A stretch of 49,657 nucleotides of DNA. Source: Bacteroidales bacterium UBA3764 (GTDB lineage: Bacteria; Bacteroidota; Bacteroidia; Bacteroidales; UBA932). Shown here in pieces: positions 1 to 6,500 of the stretch. The translations under genes and the position numbers were made by a program. Location of the stretch: contig DFFY01000065.1 of NCBI GenBank assembly GCA_002371115.1, forward strand, positions 1 to 49,657, read 5' to 3'. The notes under the pieces are model-generated. The model was not told the DNA's origin. It saw only the letters and a list, made by a program, of their open reading frames with translations, and made no database searches. How positions within the stretch are numbered: the first letter of the stretch is position 1; each line of letters starts with the position of its first letter.

Positions 1-534
1 TACGAGTTCTACCAGTTCTGGCTCAACGTGGCCGATGACGACGCCGAGCGCTACATCAAGATTTTCACCCTGCTGGACCGCCAGACCATCGAGAGCCTCA
101 TTGCCGAGCACCGTGAAGATCCCGGCCAACGCAGGCTGCAGAAGGTCCTGGCCAAGGAAGTCACCATCATGTGCCACGGACAGGAAGCCTACGACAACGC
201 CGTAGCCGCCTCCCAAATGCTGTTCAGCGGCAATTCGGAGGCCCTCCGCAAACTGGACGAGAAAACCTTCCTGGCCGTCTTCGGCGACGTACCTTCCTTT
301 GACATCCAGAAGGCAGACCTTCCGTGCAACATCCTGGACCTCCTGGCCGTCAAGACCACCATCCTCCCCTCCAAGGGCGAGGCCCGCAAGATGGTGCAGG
401 GCAATGGTATCGCCATCAACAAGGACAAAGTGACGGATATCAATGCCGATGTCACTGAGGCGGACATTGTGAACGGTCACTATATCCTGGCCCAGAAAGG
501 CAAGAAGAACTATTTCATCATTAATGTAAAATGA
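1..534 (+). CDS. tyrS: Tyrosyl-tRNA synthetase, C-terminal part (partial)
   Basis: The reading frame is open from base 1, so the 5' part lies outside the window; 177 codons are visible. The product charges tRNA-Tyr with tyrosine in the cytoplasm. The visible part starts in the end of the class I catalytic domain (YEFYQFWLNV, DAERYIKIFTLL), continues through the helical linker typical of bacterial TyrRS, and ends with an S4-type RNA-binding domain (roughly the last 65 residues: PSKGEARKMVQGNGIAIN, then NGHYILAQKGKKNYFII). It ends TGA at 532-534, and the palindromic repeat at 533-602 overlaps that stop codon. Housekeeping gene; identification is secure. Confidence 0.96.
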   Translation, partial: YEFYQFWLNVADDDAERYIKIFTLLDRQTIESLIAEHREDPGQRRLQKVLAKEVTIMCHGQEAYDNAVAASQMLFSGNSEALRKLDEKTFLAVFGDVPSFDIQKADLPCNILDLLAVKTTILPSKGEARKMVQGNGIAINKDKVTDINADVTEADIVNGHYILAQKGKKNYFIINVK

Positions 535-602
535 GATACACTCGGCCTTCGGCCTCGGTATGACAATAATCCCTGTCATTCCGAGCGAAGCGAGTGAATC
601 TC
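533..602. repeat. Palindromic dispersed repeat, full unit (REP-like)
   Basis: This 70-base spacer between tyrS and rbfA is almost one imperfect inverted repeat. It begins GAGAT and ends ATCTC; the left arm ends GGTATGACA and the right arm begins TGTCATTCC. The left arm (533-565) recurs at 961-993 with one mismatch in 33, and an arm of the same family recurs near 27614. It folds into a long stem as RNA. It is the only sequence between the two genes and overlaps the tyrS stop codon. Confidence 0.8.
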
Positions 603-614
603 AAAAAGCATAGT

Positions 615-962
615 ATGGAGAAACTAGCAAGTACAAGGCAGCTCAAGGTTGCCCGTGAAATACAGAAAGACCTGGCGGAGATAATCCGGGCCAAGGGCAT
701 GGCCACGTTCGGCGGTTCCCTGGTGACCGTCAGCGAAGTCCGCGTAAGTCCGGACCTGTCCGTGGCCAAGGTGTTTGTGAGCATCTTCCCCTCGGAAAAA
801 CAGGCCGCCGTGATGGAGTGGTTCCAGGAGAACAACAAAGTCCTCCGCGGAGAACTGGGCCATGTAGTGGCCAAACAGTTCCGTATTGTACCGGAACTGA
901 TTTTCCTGCTGGACACCACCCTGGATTATGCGGAGCATATCGAGGAATTACTGAAAAAATGA
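615..962 (+). CDS. rbfA: Ribosome-binding factor A
   Basis: RbfA binds the free 30S subunit and helps mature the 5' end of 16S rRNA. The 115-residue product has the family's usual size and single-KH-like pattern: an N-terminal helix (RQLKVAREIQKDLAEII), VTVSEVRVSPDLSVAKVFVS, and the C-terminal PELIFLLDTTLDYAEHIEELL. I chose ATG at 615 because the conserved start is MEKLASTRQLK; the in-frame GTG at 594 would begin inside the palindromic repeat. The gene sits between tyrS and a LolC/E-type permease gene, and a second copy of the repeat starts at its stop codon. Identification is secure. Confidence 0.93.
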   Translation: MEKLASTRQLKVAREIQKDLAEIIRAKGMATFGGSLVTVSEVRVSPDLSVAKVFVSIFPSEKQAAVMEWFQENNKVLRGELGHVVAKQFRIVPELIFLLDTTLDYAEHIEELLKK

Positions 963-993
963 GATACGCTCGGCCTTCGGCCTCGGTATGACA
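961..993 (+). repeat. Half unit of the palindromic repeat; supplies the next start codon
   Basis: This 33-base segment matches 533-565 at 32 of 33 positions (A at 540 is G at 968). It begins inside the rbfA stop codon and ends with ATGACA, whose ATG (988-990) is the only sensible start of the following permease gene. Only the left arm is present here; the right arm was lost or never arrived. Confidence 0.85.
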
Positions 994-2175
994 AAATTGC
1001 CATTCAAAATAGCCTTCCGCTACCTGTTTGCCCGAAAATCGTACCATGTCATCAACATGATTTCGGGCATCGGCGCTGCGGGCATGGCCATTGGGACGGC
1101 AGCGCTGATTATCATTCTCTCCGTGTTCAACGGATTTGAGTCATTGGTCAATAGTTCTCTCACGGACGCCCACCCGGACCTGGTGATTAAACCCGCCACC
1201 GGCAAGGTGTTCCGGCCGGACAGCCTGGCGTGGCTGGTGGAGGAACCTGCCATCGTCCGGCTTTCCAGCGTGCTGGAGGATCAGGCGTTCCTCTCCTGCG
1301 ACGGGAAACAGAGCCTGGTCCTGGTGAAAGGCCTTGACGAATGCGGCGAAGAAGAATCGCCCCTGCAAAAGCATCTGATAGACGGGACCTGGCAACTGCA
1401 CCGCGGCTCCCGCGCCATGGCAGTAGCCGGCGCCGGCCTTGCCGCCCGCATGGACCTGAATCCCCGTTTCCTTTCTCCCCTGGAGCTCCACTACCCGTCC
1501 CGCACGGAGGCCGTTTCGCTGGCCAATCCCGCAGCCGCGCTACGCAGCGTCAAACTGGGTCTGTCGGGCGTACTGTCCGTCAGCGCGGAACTGGACGCCA
1601 AACTGCTGGTGGTTCCCATCGGCACGCTCCGGGAATTGCTGGAATATGAGTCCGAAGTGTCGGCCCTGGAAATTTGGACGGAGGCAGGTAGCGAAAAGGC
1701 CGTAAAGAAGGACCTGGAACAGCGTTTGGGCGTGCTGTACCGTGTCCTGGACCGCTACCAGCAAAATGCGTCGCTTTACAAGATGATGCGCTATGAGAAG
1801 CTGGCCATCTTTGCCATCCTCATCTTTGTGGTGCTCATCATCGCCTTCAACATTTACAGCTCGCTGCGGATGCTCGTCATTGAGAAGGAGGACGATATAG
1901 CCACGCTGCGGAGCCTGGGCGCCACCGACGGCCTGGTGCGCCATATTTTCCGCCTGGAGGGGTGGCTGGTTTCACTGCTGGGCATGGCCGTGGGGCTGGT
2001 GCTGGGCATTGCGCTGGTGCTGGCGCAACAGAAGTTCGGCCTGGTGCCCATGCCGGGCAATTTTGTGGTCGATACCTACCCCGTGGTGCTCCGCACTGCG
2101 GACATTCTGTGGACCGTGGCGGGCGTCGCGCTCATCGGCTATCTCATGGCCCTTCTTCCCACCCGCAAGATATGA
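988..2175 (+). CDS. LolC/LolE-type ABC transporter permease (FtsX-like)
   Basis: A 395-residue inner-membrane permease of the MacB/FtsX superfamily. The N-terminus (KIAFRYLFARKSYHVINMIS) and first membrane segment (IGTAALIIILSVFNGFE) match the LolC/E family, which extracts lipoproteins from the inner membrane for transfer to LolA. A periplasmic MacB_PCD-like domain spans about residues 45-265, followed by three membrane segments (about 273-297, 324-348, 370-388) in the FtsX arrangement. The start codon lies in a repeat half unit with no clear Shine-Dalgarno sequence. The stop overlaps the next gene by 4 bases (ATGA). No LolD ATPase is adjacent. Lipoprotein export fits best; another FtsX-family substrate cannot be excluded. 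Confidence 0.85.
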   Translation: MTKLPFKIAFRYLFARKSYHVINMISGIGAAGMAIGTAALIIILSVFNGFESLVNSSLTDAHPDLVIKPATGKVFRPDSLAWLVEEPAIVRLSSVLEDQAFLSCDGKQSLVLVKGLDECGEEESPLQKHLIDGTWQLHRGSRAMAVAGAGLAARMDLNPRFLSPLELHYPSRTEAVSLANPAAALRSVKLGLSGVLSVSAELDAKLLVVPIGTLRELLEYESEVSALEIWTEAGSEKAVKKDLEQRLGVLYRVLDRYQQNASLYKMMRYEKLAIFAILIFVVLIIAFNIYSSLRMLVIEKEDDIATLRSLGATDGLVRHIFRLEGWLVSLLGMAVGLVLGIALVLAQQKFGLVPMPGNFVVDTYPVVLRTADILWTVAGVALIGYLMALLPTRKI

Positions 2176-3188
2176 GTAGCGCCCAGCATACCCTAACGCA
2201 CAATAAGGGCCTATTTCGTGCGCCAGGTCATGCAAACGCACGGGAGGCCGCACAAAAATGGACGGTTTTGTGCGCTTGCTTATGCTTTCTGGTTTTGTGC
2301 GGACTGGATTTGCTCACGGGTGGCGGGATCAACCTACCGTCGGAAGCCATTCTGTGGAAGCTGCGGTTGCCGCGTATGCTCACGGCGGTGGTGGCAGGAG
2401 CCGCGCTGGCGCTGTCCGGCGCACAGATGCAGGCCATCTTCCGCAATCCCCTGGCCGACCCGCACCTGATGGGCGTTTCCGGCGGTGCAGGGCTAGGCGC
2501 TGCCGTGGCAGCCCTGGCCGTGACGGGCCTCAGCACCTGGGCCGGCGGGCTCACGCTGGTATCGGCCGCGTTTGTGGGCGCCCTGCTCACGGGCCTGCTC
2601 ATTGTGGCAGTAGCGGCGCGGGTGCAATCGACCCCAACCTTACTATTGGTAGGCGTGATGCTGGGCTTTGTGCTCAGCGCGCTGAGTTCCATTTTGCAAT
2701 ATGCGGCCGGAGAAGAAAGCCTGAAACTGTTCTACAGCTGGATGGCGGGCAGTTTTTCCGCCGTTTCCTATACCGGGCTGGCCTTCATGGCCACCATGCT
2801 GGTGGTGGGGTTGGCGCTGGCGCTCTCCCAAATGAAAGCCCTGGATTTGATACTTTTTGGCGATGCGTATGCAGCCTTCAGCGGCGCCCCGCTGCGGAGC
2901 CTGCGTTTCCGCGTCATGCTGGGCTGTGCGCTCATGACGGGCGCCGTTACCGCTTTCTGCGGCCCGCTGGGCTTTGTAGGCATCGCCGCACCGCATATTG
3001 TCCGGCGCATCACGGGGACATCGGCCCATAAGACCATTTTACCTGGGAGCATGCTCGCCGGCGCCTGCCTGGCCCTTGCGGGAGACATTCTCTCCCACCT
3101 GGGGCGTACACCCCTGCCGGTGGGCAGCACGCTGGCGCTCATCGGCATTCCGCTCATCCTTGCCTTGTTATGGAGGAACCGCCTATGA
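2172..3188 (+). CDS. FecCD/BtuC-family ABC permease (iron, heme or cobalamin)
   Basis: A 338-residue polytopic membrane protein of the FecCD family, which imports iron complexes, heme or cobalamin with a periplasmic binding protein and an ATPase. Family marks include LRLPRMLTAVVAGAALALSG, the PLADPHLMGVSGGAGLGA loop, and GPLGFVGIAAPHIVRRITG near the C-terminus, the cytoplasmic coupling segment. I start it at ATG 2172, which overlaps the upstream stop as ATGA; the longer frame upstream reads through the permease gene in another frame and is spurious. The ATPase gene overlaps its 3' end. No substrate-binding protein or TonB receptor lies in the window, so the substrate cannot be named. Confidence 0.88.
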   Translation: MSSAQHTLTHNKGLFRAPGHANAREAAQKWTVLCACLCFLVLCGLDLLTGGGINLPSEAILWKLRLPRMLTAVVAGAALALSGAQMQAIFRNPLADPHLMGVSGGAGLGAAVAALAVTGLSTWAGGLTLVSAAFVGALLTGLLIVAVAARVQSTPTLLLVGVMLGFVLSALSSILQYAAGEESLKLFYSWMAGSFSAVSYTGLAFMATMLVVGLALALSQMKALDLILFGDAYAAFSGAPLRSLRFRVMLGCALMTGAVTAFCGPLGFVGIAAPHIVRRITGTSAHKTILPGSMLAGACLALAGDILSHLGRTPLPVGSTLALIGIPLILALLWRNRL

Positions 3189-4006
3189 TGCTGCAAATCA
3201 AACAGTTGCGCCTATCCTACGGCTCCCGTGTACTGGCCCCGGACATAACCTTCCACCTGGAAGGCGGCGAATGCATTCTCCTGGCCGGGGCCAATGGTTG
3301 CGGGAAAAGTACCCTGCTGAGAACCTTGGCGGGAGAGGGTGTTGTATCCCAACCCCATGGCCACCCTCAGCCGTGCCCCGTAAGGGCAGGTATCCCCTCG
3401 GGGATTATAGGGGGAAAATCTTTCCCGGAACGGGAGGGGCCCACAGCCGCGCCGGGAGTTGGGAGGGGCCGGAACAAAGCGGAGGCGGTTTGGGGAACAA
3501 TACCCTCTCCCGCCAAGTGTATCCTGATTCCCACGGGCATTCCCAAGGTGAAGGGATTCACGGTGGAGGAGTTTGTGCGCACAGGGTGTTTCCGGGAGAG
3601 CGACTGGGCGGGACGGCTGTCCATAGAGACGGAACGGCGCATGCAGGGCGCGCTGGACTTGCTGGGACTCCGCCCGCAGGCCGGGCAGGACATCGCCACC
3701 CTCAGCGACGGCGAGTTCCAGAAGGCATGCATTGCCGTGGGACTCACCCGCAGGGCCGATGTCCTCCTCCTGGACGAACCCACGGCCTTCCTGGATGTAG
3801 AGAACCGCGTAATGGTGCTGCGGACGCTGCGGAAAGTGGCACAGGAAACCGGTATGGCCGTGCTCTTCTCCTCGCACGACCTGCACGACGCCCTGCAGGT
3901 AGCCCACCGCGTACTGGCCTTCATCCCGGGCGGCGGCTTCCTGGAATCCACAGAAAAAAACCGCCCGGAAGTTCTCCAGGCGGCGTTTCCGATGCTAAAT
4001 ATTTAA
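3185..4006 (+). CDS. FecE/BtuD-type ABC ATPase carrying an in-frame palindromic insert
   Basis: The ATPase of the preceding permease. Of three in-frame ATGs (3170, 3185, 3188) I chose 3185 because GGAGG at 3172-3176 stands 8 bases upstream. In 273 residues: Walker A GANGCGKST (35-43), signature LSDGE (173-177), Walker B VLLLDEP (193-199) and switch His231. The Q-loop position reads LIPT, as in some relatives. Between Walker A and Q-loop there are about 76 residues where BtuD-type proteins have about 42. The extra stretch (about 48-111, rich in Gly, Pro and Arg) is encoded by the 193-bp palindromic element at 3325-3517, which replaces the usual beta-strand segment. The last codons lie in a terminator-like hairpin that recurs at 27574-27603. 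All catalytic motifs remain, but activity with this insert is uncertain. Confidence 0.85.
   Translation: MMLQIKQLRLSYGSRVLAPDITFHLEGGECILLAGANGCGKSTLLRTLAGEGVVSQPHGHPQPCPVRAGIPSGIIGGKSFPEREGPTAAPGVGRGRNKAEAVWGTIPSPAKCILIPTGIPKVKGFTVEEFVRTGCFRESDWAGRLSIETERRMQGALDLLGLRPQAGQDIATLSDGEFQKACIAVGLTRRADVLLLDEPTAFLDVENRVMVLRTLRKVAQETGMAVLFSSHDLHDALQVAHRVLAFIPGGGFLESTEKNRPEVLQAAFPMLNI
3325..3517. repeat. 193-bp palindromic element inserted in frame in the ATPase gene
   Basis: The two ends form inverted repeats of 28 bases (3325-3352 and 3490-3517) that match at 25 of 28 positions; the outermost 16 bases (CTTGGCGGGAGAGGGT) are identical. The interior is full of small hairpins, for example TGCCC/GGGCA at 3374-3388 and ATCCCC/GGGGAT at 3392-3405. 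The whole element is translated without a stop in the frame of the ATPase. No transposase is encoded, so if it is mobile it would be a MITE-like or Rickettsia-palindromic-element-like unit; that class is inferred by analogy only. I did not see a second copy in the window. Confidence 0.7.
3961..3990. repeat. Left copy of a 30-bp direct repeat; minus-strand terminator-like hairpin
   Basis: This 30-base sequence is identical, in the same orientation, to 27574-27603. It holds a CCGCC/GGCGG stem preceded on the plus strand by seven A's (3954-3960), so on the minus strand it reads as a hairpin followed by T7, a factor-independent terminator. Here it is coding sequence for the last residues of the ATPase. 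The flanks are also alike (TCCACA then an A-run in both copies). Confidence 0.85.
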
Positions 4007-4041
4007 AGACACCTTCTATTTAAGAAAGACCACAATTATTT

Positions 4042-4084
4042 TTTTGGCAAAATTTGTTAATTATTGCCAAAATATCTATTTTTG
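4042..4084 (+). promoter_or_regulatory. Promoter and inverted-repeat operator of the toxin-antitoxin module
   Basis: A Bacteroidetes-type promoter is visible: TTTG at 4053-4056, a 20-base spacer, then TATTTTTG (consensus TAnnTTTG) at 4077-4084. Four bases later comes the ATG of the antitoxin, so the predicted transcript starts at or next to the start codon. A perfect 9-base inverted repeat, TTTTGGCAA (4042-4050) and TTGCCAAAA (4064-4072), with centres 22 bases apart (two helical turns), straddles the -33 box. This is the expected layout of an autorepression operator; the repressor is probably the N-terminal part of the first gene, which is inference. Confidence 0.7.
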
Positions 4085-4088
4085 CATC

Positions 4089-4859
4089 ATGGACTTGAAA
4101 CCGGAAATAACACCCAAGATGCGGGAAATTGCGCAACTGTTAATGGACAGTTGCATAGGGATGGACTACTGCATCAGCAGCCGGGGCAGGAATCTCGTAT
4201 TGGAAGTACCCCGGACAGAAATCCCCAAAGTAATCGACCTTCTTAAAACCAGCTTTGAGGACGTCGCTCCCATGAAAAATGCCCTGCTCATGTTGGATGT
4301 CCTCCATGATTTCATCTTGGTGAAGCCGCTTATCTCAGAGGCGCCGCTAGTTACCATTGACGGAATCCATCGACCCAGCACAGAAAAATACCTGGTTGAC
4401 ATTCTGGCCGACAAAGATTTTGAATATATACAATTGGCACAACAGCAAGAGCACTTCCAGCTTGCTCACGAACTTTTTAGGCTCAATGAATCACGATTGT
4501 CCCGTTATGCAGGGAGAAAAGGGAAGAAGGAAGAGGTGGATACCCTCCTTTCCGGATTGGACAGAGAGCGGATTCTCACGGTACATGCTATTCAGGATTG
4601 CCTGAAAGAAGCCCCTGTGCATTCTGCATGGCTGTTTGGCTCTTATGCCAGAAGGGAGGAACGTCCGGACAGCGACATCGACCTTCTGGTAGATATTGAT
4701 TCATCGGCTCACATGGGCTTGCTTGGATTTTCGTCATTGATGCTGGCACTCCAGTCAGCTACCGGCAGAAAGGTAGACTTGGTGGCTACTGCATCTATAA
4801 AGCCCTTTGCCAAAGAAAGCATCAATCGAGATAAAGTGCTTATTTATGAGAGAGCCTGA
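4089..4859 (+). CDS. MNT-type nucleotidyltransferase antitoxin with a large N-terminal domain
   Basis: A 256-residue protein in two parts. Residues about 176-256 are a minimal nucleotidyltransferase: GS at 184-185, ten residues, then D196-x-D198 (the GSX10DXD motif of MntA) and a third acidic residue at D230. MntA enzymes attach AMP to HEPN toxins and silence them. Residues 1-160 are not part of the minimal MNT fold; the segment HRPSTEKYLVDILAD (94-108) recalls AbiEi-type antitoxin proteins, a weak resemblance that would suggest DNA binding and repression. ATG 4089 is preferred over an upstream TTG (4044) that lies inside the operator. It overlaps the HEPN gene by 14 bases. Compared with classical hepT-mntA pairs the order is reversed, with the antitoxin first. 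Confidence 0.8.
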   Translation: MDLKPEITPKMREIAQLLMDSCIGMDYCISSRGRNLVLEVPRTEIPKVIDLLKTSFEDVAPMKNALLMLDVLHDFILVKPLISEAPLVTIDGIHRPSTEKYLVDILADKDFEYIQLAQQQEHFQLAHELFRLNESRLSRYAGRKGKKEEVDTLLSGLDRERILTVHAIQDCLKEAPVHSAWLFGSYARREERPDSDIDLLVDIDSSAHMGLLGFSSLMLALQSATGRKVDLVATASIKPFAKESINRDKVLIYERA

Positions 4860-5178
4860 AAGAGACCCGGGACGCCTTGCAGACATTCGCAATGCAGCAA
4901 ATAACCTGGCAGAATTCACCAATGGAATCACGTATGACGTGTTTGTCGATGATAAGCTGCGCTACTATGCTGTACTGAAAAACATTGAGATTATTGGCGA
5001 AGCAGCATATATGTTATCGGCCGATTTCAAAAACGCGCATCCCAATATTCCATGGAAAAGCATTATCAACATGAGACATGTACTGGTACATGGATATGCT
5101 TCCGTCCTTCCGGAACTTCTATGGGACACGGCAACCCGGGATGTTCCCAACTTAATGGCCCTGCTTGTAACTGGTTAA
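4846..5178 (+). CDS. hepT: HEPN-domain RNase toxin (HepT/DUF86)
   Basis: A 110-residue all-helical protein with the HepT signature RX4HXY: R77, H82 and Y84 in MRHVLVHGY. HepT proteins are ribonucleases whose Arg and His form the active site; the partner MntA modifies a Tyr near this motif. Other DUF86 marks are DDKLRYYAVLKNIEIIGEAA (36-55) and the HPNIPWKSI turn (65-73). The ATG at 4846 lies inside the upstream gene (14-base overlap), so the pair is probably translationally coupled. The stop codon falls inside a dyad (5170-5190). Confidence 0.87.
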   Translation: MREPERDPGRLADIRNAANNLAEFTNGITYDVFVDDKLRYYAVLKNIEIIGEAAYMLSADFKNAHPNIPWKSIINMRHVLVHGYASVLPELLWDTATRDVPNLMALLVTG

Positions 5179-5248
5179 AAACTAACCAGTCAACCGCAAA
5201 AAGAGCCGATTTTGCGGGCAACTGGCAAAAAATTAACCAGTTACCCGC
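5170..5248. repeat. Cluster of three overlapping dyads after the toxin gene
   Basis: Three stems lie between the convergent toxin and maturase genes: ACTGGTTA/TAACCAGT (5170-5177 with 5183-5190), CCGCAAAA/TTTTGCGG (5194-5201 with 5210-5217), and a 12-base imperfect stem (5214-5225 with 5237-5248). The second and third share bases 5214-5217 and so exclude each other. None is followed by a T-run on either strand, so they are not ordinary terminators. The third contains TGGCAAAA, also seen in the operator upstream of the module. From 5249 to 5332 I see nothing else. Confidence 0.6.
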
Positions 5249-5332
5249 ACCCCCAAGGTCTGGTTGCCGGTCTGCCTGCCGCCTCAAACAAACACATAAC
5301 TAGAACGATCCCAGGTAGTCACTGATGCTATT

Positions 5333-6499
5333 CTAACGGAGCAGGACAGACTTCATCTGCTCCATGTCCGGTTCGATGTGACGGAAAAAGAGTCGATATC
5401 CATCGCAGAGAACATTCAGTCCAGGCTCTCCATCTGCAGTCTTGCTAAAGCGGTGTTTGGGACAACCACCGTTACAAGCGAACAGATACGGACATTTCCG
5501 ACAGGCCGATGGCAGGGAGGCTGTCTTATTCTGTCCGAAAGAAAAGGACTGCAGCGAGTTCATCATGTCCCGAAGATTCCCCTGGAGAATATTGCCTATC
5601 TGAAATTCCGGATACACAAAGTGATCACATATAAACACGTCACCGTTGTACTCAACTACAGGATTGACGCCACAGGTCCGTGCATGAATACAGGAAGCCG
5701 GAGGATGGTGACACCACGCGGCAAGTGCGGCATCGATAGCATCGACAAAAAAAGAGCCAATATCCCCGTCATCTTTCCATGTGTCAAAGATATCGCACAT
5801 GAACTGGCCAAAAGCGACCGCATCCACGGACCATGGGGCCAAGGTACCGATGCCTTTGGAAGGAGGGACAAGCCGGGGGCGTCCGCCGTCCTTTTCCGGA
5901 ACGATATATTCCAAAACCGGGATGAACTGCATATAATGACTACCCATAGACTTCAAGAAACGATAGACTTCCCTACCATGTCCTTCTGAAGCCTTATTCA
6001 CGGTGGTTATGGTATTCCATTCTACGCCAGCACGCTGCAGGCAGGCAATCCCCTGCAATACCCGCGAAAGCGTAGGACTTCCTCCACGGTCTTTCCGGTA
6101 GCGGTCGTGCACGAAGGAAGGGCCGTCAACCGAAACACCAACCAGAAATGCATGTCGGGCCATGAAATCGCCCCATTGGTCCGTCAATAAGGTTCCGTTA
6201 GTCTGCAGGTTATTTCGGATAATTTTCCCATTGGAAAACTCCGCTTGCCACGCCACCACCTTTTCATAAAAAGGGAGGCCCATCAGTAAGGGCTCTCCCC
6301 CATGCCAATAAAAGTAAACCTCCTCTGTATCTACAGATTGGATATAGTCCTTCACAATCCGCCGGGCCAGCGTCTCATCGATACGCCGATTGGGATGTGG
6401 AAACAACGCCTCCTTGCCCAAATAATAGCAATAGGCACAGTCCAGATTACAGGAAGGGCCCACCGGTTTAAGCAGCAGATTAAATGAAGAGACAGGCAT
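5333..6499 (-). CDS. Anaerobic sulfatase-maturating enzyme (radical SAM)
   Basis: A 388-residue cytoplasmic radical SAM enzyme that converts the active-site Ser or Cys of sulfatases to formylglycine before export. The [4Fe-4S]/SAM motif CX3CX2C is C17, C21, C24 (CNLDCAYCYYLGKE, typical of anSME). GGEP follows near residue 67, and the C-terminal SPASM cysteines for auxiliary clusters are visible (CGVNPVVEYNGDVFICDH; CRKCPYLFACNGGC). ATG 6499 was chosen because the family begins just before the FNLLLKPVGPSCN strand; the longer frame upstream is antisense to nothing conserved. It begins one base after the stop of the regulator gene, so the two are cotranscribed. The likely client is the Ser-type sulfatase at 9269-10630. 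Last gene of the heparan locus. Confidence 0.93.
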   Translation of the reverse strand: MPVSSFNLLLKPVGPSCNLDCAYCYYLGKEALFPHPNRRIDETLARRIVKDYIQSVDTEEVYFYWHGGEPLLMGLPFYEKVVAWQAEFSNGKIIRNNLQTNGTLLTDQWGDFMARHAFLVGVSVDGPSFVHDRYRKDRGGSPTLSRVLQGIACLQRAGVEWNTITTVNKASEGHGREVYRFLKSMGSHYMQFIPVLEYIVPEKDGGRPRLVPPSKGIGTLAPWSVDAVAFGQFMCDIFDTWKDDGDIGSFFVDAIDAALAAWCHHPPASCIHARTCGVNPVVEYNGDVFICDHFVYPEFQIGNILQGNLRDMMNSLQSFSFGQNKTASLPSACRKCPYLFACNGGCPKHRFSKTADGEPGLNVLCDGYRLFFRHIEPDMEQMKSVLLR

Positions 6500-6500
6500 A

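Noticed and set aside
3185..4006. ATPase as a pseudogene
   Set aside because: Despite the insert, the frame is intact and Walker A, signature, Walker B and switch His are all present, so I list it as a gene with doubtful activity.
4044..4088. Longer antitoxin starting at TTG 4044
   Set aside because: The start would lie within the operator and before the -7 box, so it would not be on the transcript.
5052..5303. Small plus-strand frame across the end of the toxin gene
   Set aside because: It overlaps the toxin in another frame and runs through the dyads; no start context or motif.
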